Source of the DNA: Heliocybe sulcata
Taxonomy: Eukaryota > Basidiomycota > Agaricomycetes > Gloeophyllales > Gloeophyllaceae
NCBI GenBank assembly: GCA_004369045.1
Contig: ML213508.1
Span: forward strand, 649,748 to 713,747
Length of the DNA: 64,000 bases
Direction of reading: 5' to 3'
Below, piece after piece: positions 45,958 to 58,351 of this stretch. The notes beneath the pieces are model-generated. The model saw only the letters and a list, made by a program, of their open reading frames with translations, did no database searches and was not told the DNA's origin. A program made the translations under genes and the position numbers. How positions within the stretch are numbered: the stretch's first letter is position 1; every line of letters starts with the position of its first letter.

Positions 45958-47227
45958 ATGGCAGCCTACTTCTTCGCCACACCGGTCGACATCGAGGTCC
46001 GTCTTGATGGAGAGGAGGTGCGCAAGAAGGTCGACATGAAGGTGGAGAAGGAGAAGAGCATTTCATGTCCGGTATACTACGACGGGGAAAGTGTTGCTGG
46101 CCAGGTGCGTGAATTCTTAGGGATAGTTATTAGGCATCGGCTCATAGGCAGAGTTAGGTTGTGATACGCGTACGGGACGGCAAGAAGCTCGCACACGACG
46201 GTATTAACGTCCAGTTTATCGGGAGCATTGGTACGCCCAGCCTGTACCGGAGCGAGTGCAAGAGGGATTGATTTTTCAAGAGCTCTTCTATGACAGAGGT
46301 CACCACCACGAATTCCTATCGCTCTCGCAGGAGCTGGCTGCGCCGGGAGAAATGCGGCAGGCGCAGACGTTTGACTTTTCGTTCAAGAATGTGGAGAAGC
46401 AGTACGAGAGCTATCAGGGGATAAATGTCAAGCTAAGGTGTGCTCTTTTCTTACTCGCTGAACGTAGCGAATGGATGTTTGATGGATGCATGCTGCCAGA
46501 TATTTCGTGCGCGTCACTGTCGCCAGACGGATAGCAGACATCACGAAAGAGCGCGATATCTGGGTACACTCTTTCCGAATGCCTCCAGACAGCAATAATT
46601 CCATCAAGATGGAAGTTGGTATCGAGGATTGCTTGCACATAGAATTCGAGTATAACAAGTCGAAGTACGCGAGACTATTCGTCGTGCTCTTCGTGTTCTT
46701 ACAGGACTCGGATAGATATCATTTAAAGGACGTCATCGTTGGCAAGATCTACTTTTTGCTCGTACGGATAAAGATCAAGCATATGGAACTCTCGATTATC
46801 CGACGAGAAACTACAGGCGCCCCTCCTAATCAGTACAACGAGAGTGAAACGATCACGAAGTTCGAGATTATGGATGGTGCTCCTATCCGAGGTGAGCGGT
46901 GGGATCATTTCATGCATGGACTGAACTCACCGTCATCACAGGAGAGACCATACCTATTCGCTTATTCCTTGGCGGTTTCGAGCTCACACCGACATTCCGA
47001 GACGTGAACAAGAAGTTCAGCACGCGGTATTATCTCAACTTAGTCCTCATTGACGAGGAGAATCGACGTTACTTCAAGCAACAGGTGAGCCCTCTACCAC
47101 TGAGCTCGATGCATACACCCGGCTAATTGTGCATATCGCAGGAAATTACGATCTTCAGGATACCAGAAGTAAGCCTCCAGCTACCTATTCTTCATCCTGC
47201 AGCTAACCCGCTGTTGTCTAGAATTGA
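45958..47227 (+). CDS. VPS26: Retromer subunit VPS26
   Basis: Spliced exons give a clear VPS26: [20 protein letters not shown] at the start, [187 protein letters not shown] and FRIPE. It is the arrestin-like member of the retromer (VPS26-VPS29-VPS35), which recycles receptors from endosomes to the Golgi. The start at 45958 lies in a good context (GCCATGG). The last intron leaves only Asn plus TGA in the final exon. About 300 residues, close to the family norm. It converges with the 7TM-like gene. Confidence 0.96.
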
Positions 47228-47420
47228 CCCGAGCGTGGAATTCTCTTTTGTATCACTATGTTCTACTATTTATGATGTCCATCTCATTGTCCGAATACTC
47301 TAAAACACTCAGCGGAATGTGCACGCCGTGAAGCAAGGGGCCATCCAATATTACTACATAAAGTTATTCACAGAGGTAAGTAAGAATACGAAGTGAGTGC
47401 AACTACGTCGGTCGAAACCC

Positions 47421-50226
47421 CTATACAGCGCGCGCTTCATTACCAACCCATACGATGCCCTCCTCGTCCCGCTCGTACATGCTATTCCTCAGCCGCGCCT
47501 GATCCTCCCGAGACAGCACATGCGAATCATATCTGCTCACAGGCTTTCCGCGGAGACTCGCTGATGAAGGCGACGCAGTCGACGGCGTTGAACTGCTGTA
47601 CGCCTCCCACGACGGCATCACCTCGAGATCGTGCCCGATCTCGCCCTGATCCCTCACGTACGGGCTCTCCAATGGAGTTGGTGTCTCCTTCCTCGGTGCG
47701 TTTCCGACGCTCTTAAGCCGCACCAAGTCTGGGCGGGGTGAGCGCTCAGCGCCGTCGGTCAGCCGCGCATTGACGTGCTGCGGGTACTCAGAGATTTGGG
47801 TGTCGGTACTTGGCCGGGGCCTGCTGGAGCCCTCGTTCTCGAGGATAGAAGAGGCGCGGCTGCTCGCACGATCGTACATGTCGATTTCCTGTGCGGTAAC
47901 CGCCCGGTAGGAGCTCGGCATACGCCGCGAGACCCAAGGCGAGGACGCTTGGCTGCGCTGAGCGATGATGTTGGAGAGGTTCAGGCGGGATTGTGGGGAC
48001 GCGGCGCCTTCGCGACTTAGACTGGAGGTGCTGGCGAGAGACGAAAGGGAGTAATGGCTGTTGGAGTTGTATGATTTCCAGCGGCTTTCCTTGCCCTTCC
48101 CGTGTTCGTGAGCGGACTCGTCCTCGCTTTCTGAGGCATCAGCGGGCATAGGCGACATGCGCTGTTTATCAACGGAAGCAGCGCCCTTGTACGTCTTTTG
48201 ACTGACGCCGCGACTAAGGTCGGCACCTAGAGATTTCTCTGAGGCGAGGTCATCCTGCTCATCAAAAGAGTTGACAGAGGAACGCGAACGCGAACGATCT
48301 TCATCCTCCTGCACCATTGCAGGCAGTGTGAACGATCGTCTAGGTCCAAAGCCATGGAGACCTTCCAAGGTAGTGACGCTGTTCCCGGATATGCCACTGT
48401 CCCTCGCGTTCCCTAGCTCCATCTTATCGGAATACATCCAGCTCTTCGTCCGAGCCCTAGCAGGTTTCTCCAACTCGGGAATATCAGGCATGGGCATGGG
48501 CGATGCAGGCGGGATGGAAGCCGCATCGAAGAAGCTCGACCGAGTATCGAAGACGTCGCCAGTGTGCAGGAGGAGATGCGACGTTCCCTGACTGCGTGAG
48601 CGCGAGCGGTGCGATGCTGCGAACAGCTGCACCGTGCCTAGAGACTGGGGTCGGGACTGAGAGGGCGACTGCATTTGGGATTGTGTCTCCTGCTCGAGGA
48701 TCTCTTGAATTTCGCACGGGCTGGGCATGTCGAGCGCGGAGAAGCGCAGGTCGAGCGTGGGTGCTGTGCCCGGCGTCATCAGGACAGTCACACGGGACGT
48801 CGGGCGGGGCTTATACGTCAGGACGGGAGAGGGTGCAACGACGCCGTTGAAAGAGCGGGGAAACGGGACGGGTTGAGAGTTGCTATTGCCAAGCGTCCCA
48901 TAGGTCTTCTCGTTTGTCCGCTCGATGCCGAGGTTTGCGAGGGCCTGTGCTAGTCGCGGGTCGAGAGGTTCAGACATGCGGCGGAAAGTACTCTGCCGTG
49001 GGTTAGAGATGAGCAGGCGGAGGGTTGACTTTCGCTTGCTTCGCGATCGGGTATGTAATGGATCGATGACGTCGAAGTCCTCCCTGCTATCAATTCTGCA
49101 AAGAACCGTTAAAAAGGGCGTATCGTATGATCAATGCAATTTCATACCCCTTGACCACACCAATGGTGAGACATGCACGACTCAGGAAGCGAAGAATCCG
49201 CCTGGTTATCGGGCCGCCAAACCCATCAAGCGCGAACCCCACGACAGTCTCGATTGCACCAAGCTTAAGACCGATTGCGAGCCACCCCAAGCCTTTGAAC
49301 AACACGACTGAGTGATCCGAATCTCCGGAGAGTTCAATACGCCGCTGGTCAACGAAAGACTTGATGAGCCTGTAGAACACGATACAAAAGTTCAGCGCCT
49401 GGTACGCTGTCAGGAGAGCGAGCGCGAGGCTGCTGAAGAACGTCCAGAGCATCTGGTTAGCGTCGTTTGCGAAGCCGATGGCGAGAAGTCTCAAGTTCGG
49501 GTTGGCAGGGTTTGGGAGGTAGGCTATATGAGGGCGAGCGGTGAGAACTGATGAAAGCGGTAGAGCGAGAGGGGCTTACTGTATGAGATGCCGATGAATG
49601 AACCAACGAGATCAGCTGCGATGATTGAAGGGATGAAGAGCATCAGCGTGAACTGGGCGATGCGCTGGAAACGACGGGGTAGGCTCGGCAGGAAGTCTCT
49701 GCGGAGGAAGAAGAAAAGAAAGAGGACATAGCAGAGGATGGGTATGAAAGATGCTGCACCTATAGGAAACGGGGCGGTCTACAGGAGTTCACATAGGGAA
49801 TGACTGCTGACATACCAATAAAGATATCGAGAATCCGAAAAACATCGAGGGAATTGCGCGTGGCAGGGAAAATGTGCGCGAGAAGATCGATCAACGCTAG
49901 AGAGAAGAAGACCAGTCCTTCGGCTGCAAGGAGAAAAGATGTCCTGGAGGATAGGTCAGCGTTTGCTGCAGGAACTGATTCACTTCAGGATCACAACCAC
50001 AATCCTTTGTCTCCAACTGATTTCCCAAGCAATTCCCACATGGCCTGGAAGACATGCGACATTTCGTGAACATGACTGCTTACCTGCTTTTACCCCAGTT
50101 CATGAACACCAAGCTGACAGAGAACATAAGTTCCAGCGCCGGCGGGATAATAAGGACCTCAGACTCGATTCTCGTGAGCGATTCGCAGCGAAGGATCGGC
50201 GCAAGGGAAAGACAGAAACCAGTCAT
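47421..50226 (-). CDS. Putative seven-TM membrane protein with long serine-rich cytoplasmic tail
   Basis: The membrane exons and the large 3' exon are one gene. VVKG is joined to IDSREDFDVIDPLHTRSRSK over an intron (GTATGA ... TTGCAG) and runs in frame into SEPLDPRLAQALANLGIE and a ~510-residue Ser/Arg/Pro-rich tail ending NEARAV. Hydrophobic segments upstream: VLIIPPALELMFSVSLVFMN, FLLAAEGLVFFSLALIDLLA, AASFIPILCYVLFLFFFL, FTLMLFIPSIIAADLVGSFI, MLWTFFSSLALALLTAYQAL, LGWLAIGLKLGAIETVVGFA, and possibly a seventh near FLSRACLTIGVV. The shape is like a fungal GPCR with a tail for phosphorylation, but no known receptor motif is seen, so receptor function is inference. The start is unsure; the ATG at 50226 (MTGFCLSLAP) is the best I found. 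Confidence 0.8.
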
Positions 50227-50786
50227 TTAATGAAAGCCCGAGCGAGACGTGTGTATTCCGTGCAGTTTGAATCAACCAGGTAGAACAAGCATATGCATCT
50301 GGGCGAGCGACCTGCCAGAGATCCAAAACGAAAGACCAAGACTAAGGAATGGACAGCAGACTGGCTGCAAAGGCGACTGACCAGGTCTGGAGGAGTTTAC
50401 GGAAGAACAGAGGTGGGCCAGCCAAAGAAGATAGCCTGTTACCGCCTGCCGCGCGCGTTGCTATACAACGTCTCTATATCAGAATTCCCCGAACGCGCGG
50501 ATTATTGATGCCCTTGATGTTGCGTATTAATGGCCGTCATATCGTTCGCAACCAGCAGAGCTCAGACATAAGTAATTACTAGGAGGTCCTTATAACTTAA
50601 GCTCAAAGTGCTTATAAGAGTGCTTCTTGTAAGTTGGGCGGCACAATAATTTGCCGGCCGCCGGCAGGAAAGTAACGAAAATTCTTTGTGGGCGCCTGCG
50701 TCCTTTCTTTGAAGCTTGGGGAACCTATATACCCTCGTTTGGAATTATAAACGTTATCCATTTTACTGGGGCTAAGAGGCTTGAAC
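50227..50786. promoter_or_regulatory. Divergent region, 7TM-like gene / SOF1
   Basis: About 560 bases between opposite starts; presumed to hold both promoters and possibly a 5' exon of the 7TM-like gene that I could not place. Contains the short direct word agtgcttataagagtgcttcttgtaa near 50605-50630. No other gene is seen. Confidence 0.4.
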
Positions 50787-52528
50787 ATGGTGGTGCGCAT
50801 ACTGCTGGACATGAATGATCATGCTCGTCTAAATAGCCCAAAAACAGAAAATCTCAGTGCTACAACATGCACCCTCCTCTCACTTGCCAATGCGACGAGG
50901 AGACCCGACACCTACTTCTCGAAACCTGGATCCATCGATGCATCCGTTCGCAAAAGCACGAGAACGCAAGCGAGCTCTGAATGCAGCCAAGATGGAGCGG
51001 ATGTTCGCGCAGCCGTTCGTAGCCGCGTTCGAAGGTCATACAGATGCGGTTGAAGTGCTGGCGAAGCAGCCAGAAAGCTTGACAACCATTGCTAGTGCAA
51101 GCTGGGATGGAGGTGTGTGCGTGCTGATCGCTTTATCTCGCTTGGCATCGAGTCTAACGCGCTGCAGAGATCATTCTGCATGATCTCGGCCGGAGAGAGC
51201 AGATAGCACGGTTCAGTGGGGCGCATAGAGGAAAGATCTCAGGGTTATGCTTCGCAGATGAGGAGAGACTCTTGAGTTGTGGTGTCGATCGGACAGTGAA
51301 GCTGTGGCGGGTTGCGGAGCAGGGAGAGTCGACTCCCGAGCCAATATCCGTGTTTCCAGGAAAAACGGTCTTCAAGTGCGTCTTGCTATCAAAGCATCTG
51401 GCTGGGACTTATCATTCCCCCACAGCTCAATAGACCACCATCGAACAGATCCTTTATTTGCAACCGCATCTAATACTGTGCAAGTATGGGACGAGACCAA
51501 GTACGGCTTGTCACGATTCTTTGGTTAGGGCATGCTGATCTCGCAAATAGGAGTGCACCAATATCCGACCTCACATTCCCCACTTCTACCGAGACCATCA
51601 CATCTGTTCGGTTCAACCTCTCAGAATCCTCGGTCCTAGCCAGTATAGGCACAGATCGAACGTTCACCCTTTACGACATCCGGACAGGCAAAGCAGAACG
51701 GAGAACGGTCATGCGGGTCCGTCATTCATTCTTCCTGCGTTACTCCTTCGCTTATTACTCATCAAATTCAATTGCAGATGCGTAACAACGCACTGTCATG
51801 GTCACCGACATTCCCGACCTCTATTCTCCTCGCATCAGAAGATCATAACCTCTACACATTCGACATCCGATCACTGTCTACGCCTACGCAAATTTACAAG
51901 GCGCACGTCGCTGCTGTCATGTCGTGCGATTGGAGTCCGACGGGACTCGATTTCGTCAGCGGTGGCTGGGACCGAACGGTACGAGTTTGGAAGGAGGGCG
52001 TAGGGAGGGCTCCAGAGGTCTACCACACAAAACGAATGCAGAGGTATGTCTACCTGGTACATTGTCTCTTGGTAACTGCGAAGGCTAAATGCAATTCTGC
52101 AAACGCAGAGTGTTATCAACTGCGTTCACACAAGACGCCCGCTTCGTCGTGTCCGGATCAGATGATGGCAACGTCCGGCTCTGGAAGGCCAAAGCACACG
52201 AGAAGCTTGGTATCATCACTGCGCGCGAGCGTGCAGCCATCGAGTATCGCGACACCCTCAAAGACCGCTGGAAGCATGATCAGGAGGTTGGGAAGGTGCA
52301 CCGGTGTGTCTTGCCCTGTATCTACCACGTTCGTTCGTTATGGATTCTGACGGGCGCGGAATTAGGAGTCGCCATGTACCGAAGCCGGTGTACAAGGCTG
52401 CGGAGCTCAAGCGGACGATGTTGGATGCAGAGCGGGTCAAGGAGGAGAGAAGGAGGAAGCATACTCGGGCGGGGGCGAGTGTGCCCAAGGCGGAAAGGAA
52501 GAAGGTGGTTCTGGCCGAGCAGGGGTAG
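50787..52528 (+). CDS. SOF1: SOF1/DCAF13, WD40 U3 snoRNP-associated protein
   Basis: The conserved start fits if ATG (50787-50789) is directly followed by an intron (50790-50847) and continues KISVLQHAPSSH. Then come RNLDPSMHPFAKARERKRAL, AAKMERMFAQPFVAAFEGHT and WD40 blades: LLSCGVDRTVKLWRV, PLFATASNTVQVWDE, VLASIGTDRTFTLYDIRTGK, LLASEDHNLYTFDIR, FVSGGWDRTVRVWKEGVGRA and FVVSGSDDGNVRLWKAKAHE. The C-terminal Sof1 domain has ITARERAAIEYRDTLKDRW, SRHVPKPVYKAAELKRTM and KAERKKVVLAEQ. SOF1 is an essential nucleolar factor for early 18S rRNA processing. Length is normal at about 440 residues. An internal start at MRRGDP is possible but would lose conserved sequence. Confidence 0.94.
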
Positions 52529-52888
52529 TTTTGATATGTATTTTGTAAGCGATTTTCATCGCTACCCGCGAGTGTCCGTTTCTTATGAATTAATACCAGG
52601 TTGCTGTATTTCATGCACCTTTTGTCATTGGCAACGCTCAGCGCGCAACGTTGGCTGGAATGATGAACTATATATTTACACAGCAGGTGAGAATTGGCGA
52701 TGATTAATTTGACAGTGATCATGAGGATTCGAACGGGCGACAGTGCCGGCACATGCCGAGCAGTTCCCAGGACCCGCCGGCAAGTTGCATTAACAAATCT
52801 GCTGTTGCACCGCATTCTACTCTCCTCCCGTCACCGCCACCCCTGCGCAGACCGTCACTCGCAAACAACAAACAAAAGAAACAGTACA
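52529..52888. promoter_or_regulatory. Spacer between SOF1 and RTF1
   Basis: 360 bases between two plus-strand genes. A C/A-rich tract precedes the RTF1 ATG. A T-loop-like word (gattcgaac) near 52725 was tested as tRNA and rejected. Confidence 0.5.
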
Positions 52889-54995
52889 ATGTCAGACTCA
52901 GGTGGCGACTTCTCGGACGAATTGCTCGAGCTCGCAGGTGCCACAGAGAAAAAGCGCAAGAGAAAGCACGGACGCATGTCAGCGGGCAGCGGGACAGGGA
53001 GTAAGAGGCGCAGGCCAGAGTACGTCGTTGATGTTCCTCTGATGCGTTTCCTTTGGTTCAAGAGCGCGTTTATGCGCTGATAGTGCGGAGACCGATGAGG
53101 ACCCTGAGAGCGAAGAGGACGAGGCGCAGGTTAACCCGTATCCTCTGGACGGCAAGTACAAGGATGATTATGATCGAGAACAGTGCGTGTTCATCGCTGC
53201 TCTACACGCCTCTGCGCTCAGCACCAGAACCACTTCTACAGATTGCTATCGATGCCGGAGATCGAGCGTGAAGAAATCCTTGCCCAGCGCCTGGAGGAGA
53301 TGCAGAGAATCCAGGACAAACGGAATCTCGATCAGATGCTGCGGGCTCAACGAAATGGAGGCATCGAATCTGACAGCGTTGCCAAGGCTGCAAAACGTGC
53401 GTGCTGTTCAATTATGTCGTCACGCGTCATTGTCGGACGCGTCTGCCTGCAGGCCAGCACACAGGCAGAGGGTCTACGAAGGAGAAGAGCCGGAAGCTCG
53501 ATGAGCTCAAAGCCCGTCGGAAAGCGAAAGACGAGAGGAAACGGGTACGCCTGCTTTCTGGTCTGTGTCCAACCTTCTGCCAAACGTGCCGCCCCAGACG
53601 AATGGCTCGCCCAAGCGCCATCGCTCTTCTTCGCCGACAGATATGGAGATGTCGTCGGAAGAAGATGAGGAGGGTATCATCACCAAGGAGGAGCAGCAGG
53701 AAGAGCGGGATCGCAAGTACTTCGACCAGAAGCATCCCGACGACGAACCGATCACTCTCGAGGACTTGGAGAAGTGCAGGCTCTCGAGGGATCTTCTAGC
53801 CAAGCATTATCTTGCTCCCTGGTTTGAGGATTATGTCAAAGGTGGGCTTTCTAGATTTCCAAGCGAAGGAATGCTGAGGATCCCATATAGGCGCCTGGGT
53901 ACGCTACCTGATTGGTGACCAAGGCGGCCAGCCAATATATCGTATATGCGAGATAATCAGTACGTGTTTGCACAGTAGTCTCCCTCCTTTATGGCTCTGA
54001 CCTCGCGAAGACTTGGGCACGAACTTGGTAAAGCCCTATCAAATGAACAACCAAATGTGCAACCAGGTGTTTGAGCTCCGACACTCGAAGGCTAGCAGGG
54101 AATGGCCCATGGACAGAACGTCTAATTCACCTTTCATGCCGGTTAGTGCTCCGATGTTTCCTTTAAACTCATGTGTTTAACCGTGCTGCAGCACGAATTC
54201 GAGCGCTTACTCAGCGCATGCGAGGCTGAGAAGTGGAAGCTGCCGACGAAGCGGCAACTGCAGAAGAAAGCGGAGCAACTACAGAAGCTAGCTGCGCAAC
54301 CGATGACTGAGGTGCGTTTAAATGTAATACGCCTTCACATGGGACCATACCGACAGAGATCCACTATTAGAGCGACATCAGTGCCATGCTCGCTCGCAAG
54401 AACCAGCTCAATGCGAATAGACCGTCCGCAGCTGCGTTAACCATGGAACGTTCCCGACTCACGCAAGCGCGGACCCTTGCGTTGCGGCGTCAAGATTACA
54501 ACGAGGTCACTGAGATTGACGCGCAGCTCAAGGCACTGGCTGTCACGCCCGACGCACGCCAGCGTGACGAGGGCACGCAAAACGATATACTGGCCAAGGT
54601 GAATGAACGGAATCGCAAGGCGAACATGGATGCCGTACGCAAGGCAGAAATTGCGGAAGCCGAACGGAAGCGGCGGGAGCGCAAGCTGGCTCTGCAATCG
54701 AAATCTGGAACGTCAACGCCGGTACTTGGGGCCAAGCCTAGGTTTGTAACTTATTTCTGCTGCATCTTGCTTTTGACTTCATGGTCTCCCGTATCTCTGT
54801 GCTTTGTCGGCGGTCGACAGCCAAGGAACACCGCTTGCTGTGAGCTCCCTTGCAAGTGCGGACCCTTCTTCTCGGGACGTCTCTCCTCTTCCACCCTCGG
54901 CCCTCGCAGGACAAGAGCAGGCACCTGGTACCAAGTCCAAGAGTTTTGCTGCGCAAGTGTTGAACAATATAGACATCGATCTCGGGGATTTCTAG
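52889..54995 (+). CDS. RTF1: RTF1, Paf1 complex subunit (Plus3 domain)
   Basis: The ATG at 52889 begins MSDSGGDFSDELLELAGATE, followed by basic RKRKHGRMS, acidic EDPESEEDEAQVNPYPLDGK, YRLLSMPEIEREEILAQRLE and MQRIQDKRNLDQMLRAQ. The Plus3 domain covers ITLEDLEKCRLSRDLLAKHY, APWFEDYVKG, AWVRYLIGDQGGQPIYRICE, TNLVKPYQMNNQMCNQVFEL and PFMPHEFERLLSACEAE. A helical C-terminal part has SAMLARKNQLNANRPSA, ALRRQDYNEVTEIDAQLKAL and NERNRKANMDAVRKAE, and the protein ends LNNIDIDLGDF. RTF1 works in the nucleus with Pol II elongation and H2B ubiquitylation. All junctions checked keep frame. About nine exons and near 590 residues; complete. Confidence 0.96.
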
Positions 54996-56522
54996 GTGGG
55001 CCCGGCTGGCGTTCCATGCTTGTGGCATACACCATCCCTTGTTCACGCTTTACCATGTATCGGGATCATTTTACACAATACACCACATGTTTCCTTCGTT
55101 ACGACAGAGAACATTCTGGAGAGTCTGTGTCACAAGTCCATTGGGTCACAATCACGTGACCATGCCACACTCCAGTCTTTACGCGATGGCCATTCATGTA
55201 CATGGACGGCACGGCTGTACAGAACGAGCTACTACAGCTGAAACGATGGTGAGTGTGACGAGAGTGGATATTTTGTGTGTATCTGAATTCTCTGGATATG
55301 ACAGTGACTGGTCAAGATGAAGCGAAGAGTCACACCGCACGATGAAAGACGCTTGCCGATGCCACTCAGGCCGGCCGCGCCGACCGTTTCTGTTATTATA
55401 GACTGGATTCGAGCTCGCTGTGGCTAATGGTTTGCATTCCAGCCTGGCCACTGGAATGCCAGATGCACAAAGGCCGTTCATCAAAGTCGCCCATGAGCGA
55501 GCGTAGACCTTGTTCGAGTCTAAGTCAAGTCGGTCGAGGTGCAGTGACGGGGATCGTACCTTCCAAAGCCCGTAGCTTCACCCAGCCGTACCGAAGCGCG
55601 CAGTCCGGCTACTCGTGGCATGTGGCATGCGACAAGTTACGCTGGTCGGAATCTCATTCTAGCCGATACAGGCGGCTACCATATCAGCAACCTATGAAAC
55701 CATGAATTCGCTCTGAAAAAAGCAGCTTGTCTACCTGTGGCATACCATACGTGACACAGGTGGCGGAACTACGATACTGCGACTATGGCCATGCGGAGGG
55801 TATAATACCGGAGAAGACACCCTAGATCGATACCTCGCACCCTATTCCAGCGGCGCCGAGACACGCAGCTTCATAGCCATCGGCATCATGACCATGCCAC
55901 AAGGAACGGAGCTGCTGGGGCGGTCGGGAGAAGACGCTTCTTTGAAGGTAGAGCTGATCAACTCCTGTTTCATATACAGCGAACAATAGAACGGCACGCA
56001 CGCTGAGCCGAGTGGCATTCGCGCGATTAGCGGAATGCCACCGAGACCGTGACGGCGAACCAATCGCGAACGTCGCTAGGAGCTACAGTAGGAGCGCCCT
56101 CAAGGCGAGGTCAATGGCACAGCCATACAGGGTCCGGCGGAGAATGAATCGCGCTAGAGACAATGGCCTCGAGGACGCGCCGAAGTGCCACAAATCATCG
56201 ATCAGAGAAGCGACCATGCGTATCAGAAACACGTGTGGGGTAGCCGAAATTCCGATGCGGATCCATGCACAGTACAAAGGGCAACCGTGCCTGTGGCACG
56301 CACGGAAGCGGAATATCTGCGCCTGGACAGAGACAAAGGGCTGGCAAGGCGGATGCCACAGGATGCGCAGGAAATCATATATAAAGGCCTGCACCTGGGG
56401 TCTAATCGTCCACCAAGCTCCCTGCCGACCCGCACTCCGCACTTAAGGGCCTTTGCTTTAGCCCTGCCTCTTGTCCAAAACTCTCTCCTCGCTCCTCCTA
56501 GTTTTAGTCTCTGCCATTCAAA
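54996..56522. repeat. Repeat-rich spacer with copies of window repeats
   Basis: There is no intact gene. 55355-55500 matches part of the gene remnant at 44.4-44.55 kb (opposite strand). 55510-55640 resembles the unit of the hairpin array at 61.4-63.7 kb, including a gcatgcgacaagttac arm. 55975-56140 closely matches 63860-64000 (acagcgaacaatagaacggc ... cacagccatacaggg) in the same direction. The last ~100 bases hold the leader and promoter of kinase 3. Confidence 0.7.
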
Positions 56523-57850
56523 ATGGCCGACTTGCTGACGCCTGAGAGCATCGAACACTATAGTCTCGACAAGAATCTGTGGCCGACCTTGATGGAGCGT
56601 CTGCAGACAGAGGATAACGGTACGAAGTACTTGGAGTACTTATACGACGTGCGTTCCCTCGTCCCACATTGGATTACGCCCGGTGCACTAACCCTTTTGC
56701 TCGCCTTCAGTATATAAAGAAAGAGCTGGCGTCCGACCTCAGGCTCCGCGCCGCAGCTCTGGTGCTCATGAAGGAAGTAGGACAACATTTCGACATATAT
56801 CCCCCGCAGATCATGATTCAAGGTGCCGACATCGATCCAAACCCGTGTGGTGATGGCGGCTTCGCCGTAGTCTACAAAGGACTCTACCAGGGTAAAGCAG
56901 TTGCAGGCAAACGACCGAAAGCCGACGGGCCGACGTTCGCCGAGCCACATCGCATGGCTAAGGTCCGCTCTCTCCCTCTTCAACGTCGAGTCAACGCTTA
57001 CGGTTGCCATTCACGACTCAGATGTTTCGCCGAGAAGTGGCGATATGGTGCCTACTCGAGCATCCGTACATACAGCCCTTCATAGGCGCATACGCTCTCG
57101 ATGGCACCCCTGCGGTCTATGCTGTCAGTCCTTGGTGCGAACGCGGTACTATCAAGGCCTCGGAGCATGTGAAGACGTTGTCACAGACTCACGTCAACCG
57201 ATGGGTCAGTATCTGTTTTTCTCATTTGTTCCGCAACTGATCCTGGTACTACAAGATCTTCGAGATCGCGCAAGGTTTGAAGTACCTCCATTCGTGCGGA
57301 ATCATCCACGGCGACCTTCGCGGGGTGAGTTACATTGTCTTCCGTCATGTCGCAAGGCTCACACTTTTACAGGACAACATTCTGATCTCTGACGACGGTA
57401 AGGTGCAGATCGCCGACTTCGGCCTCGTGACGTACTCGGAGGCAGTTCTGGGCACTACTTCCAAAGAACTCCAAGCGGCTGGCGCTAGACCGTGGATGGC
57501 ACCGGAAATCCTCGATGAGCTGGATATAGATTTGAGGCGGACCGAATCGTCTGATATCTATGCGTTCGCTTGCACGATATGGGAGGTAGGCAGAATCTCA
57601 CTCATCGAACGCACATTTGCTCTGATCCGGCTACTATTGCTAGCTATACATGAAAGGCGCTCAGCCGTGGCCGGGCGTATTCTATCCTCTTCCTTACAAA
57701 GAAGTCATGAACGGCAACAGGCCCCTGCGACCGAGTGCCATGCCCGACGGCCTCTGGGACATTGTACAGAAGTGCTGGGACCAAGACCCAGCGGCAAGGC
57801 CGCACATAGATGATGTGATAATCAGCCTTGATGCTGCCCATATCAATTAG
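56523..57850 (+). CDS. TKL-type protein kinase 3 (tandem pair, first)
   Basis: The ATG at 56523 starts MADLLTPESIEHYSLDKNLW. The N-terminal helix ends KYLEYLYD at an intron, and the next exon has YIKKELASDLRLRAAALVLM and FDIYPPQIMIQGADIDPNP. The kinase domain has GDGGFAVVYKGLYQGKAVAG, FRREVAIWCLLEHPYIQPFI, FEIAQGLKYLHSCGIIHGDL, DNILISDDGKVQIADFGLVT, RPWMAPEILDELDI, DIYAFACTIWE, DGLWDIVQKCWDQDPAARPH and stops at 57850. DFG and the catalytic Asp are intact; Arg of HRD is Gly. Lys in the ATP site is probably that of AVAGK. About seven exons. It is very similar in plan and intron positions to kinase 4, 500 bases downstream, so the two are a tandem duplicate. Confidence 0.88.
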
Positions 57851-58351
57851 CTACACTTGTCCCTTCGTAGGATATTCCAAGGAAGCCTCAAATTCCTTCA
57901 AGTAGTCTTGTCAAGTCGCTCGAACGCCGTTTGCGAAAGATGTTCCCTTATGTTTCCATTTGTATTGTCACTATTAGAGAGAATAGAGAATAAATCGTTT
58001 TGTTTTACCTTCATTGGCGTCGTAGTCCATGGTATTCAGTTCATGTTTGCCCCGTCTGGCCTCAACCCCCAAGTATACCCACTCAAGCACTGGTCGCATG
58101 CAGGCCTTGTAGACGCCCCGGCCCAAGGTTGTGCGGAATACTATCCCCTAGACAGCGACCTGGCTTGACTTAAACGTTCAAGTGCTTTGTAGTCTATCGT
58201 GAATTAGTCGGTCGTCGACTAGACAGGATAAATGCACGAACAGGTCATGTAACTCTGTATTAATTGCTCATGCTGTCAATAGACAAGGTAAGCTCAACTA
58301 CTCACGCTGCGCATAGGGGTCCGCAGCACGTGATTGTTCTCTCTCGTTACA
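57851..58351. other. Spacer between kinases 3 and 4
   Basis: The 3' flank of kinase 3 contains words such as gagagaatagagaataaa. The flank after kinase 4 (59.8 kb) has closely similar words (agagagaatgaattgttttg), so the 3' flank was part of the duplicated unit. The promoter of kinase 4 lies toward 58351. Confidence 0.55.

Noticed and set aside
52715-52790. tRNA on the minus strand (gttcgaatc word)
   Set aside because: The bases on either side of the T-loop-like word do not pair and no acceptor or anticodon stem could be built.
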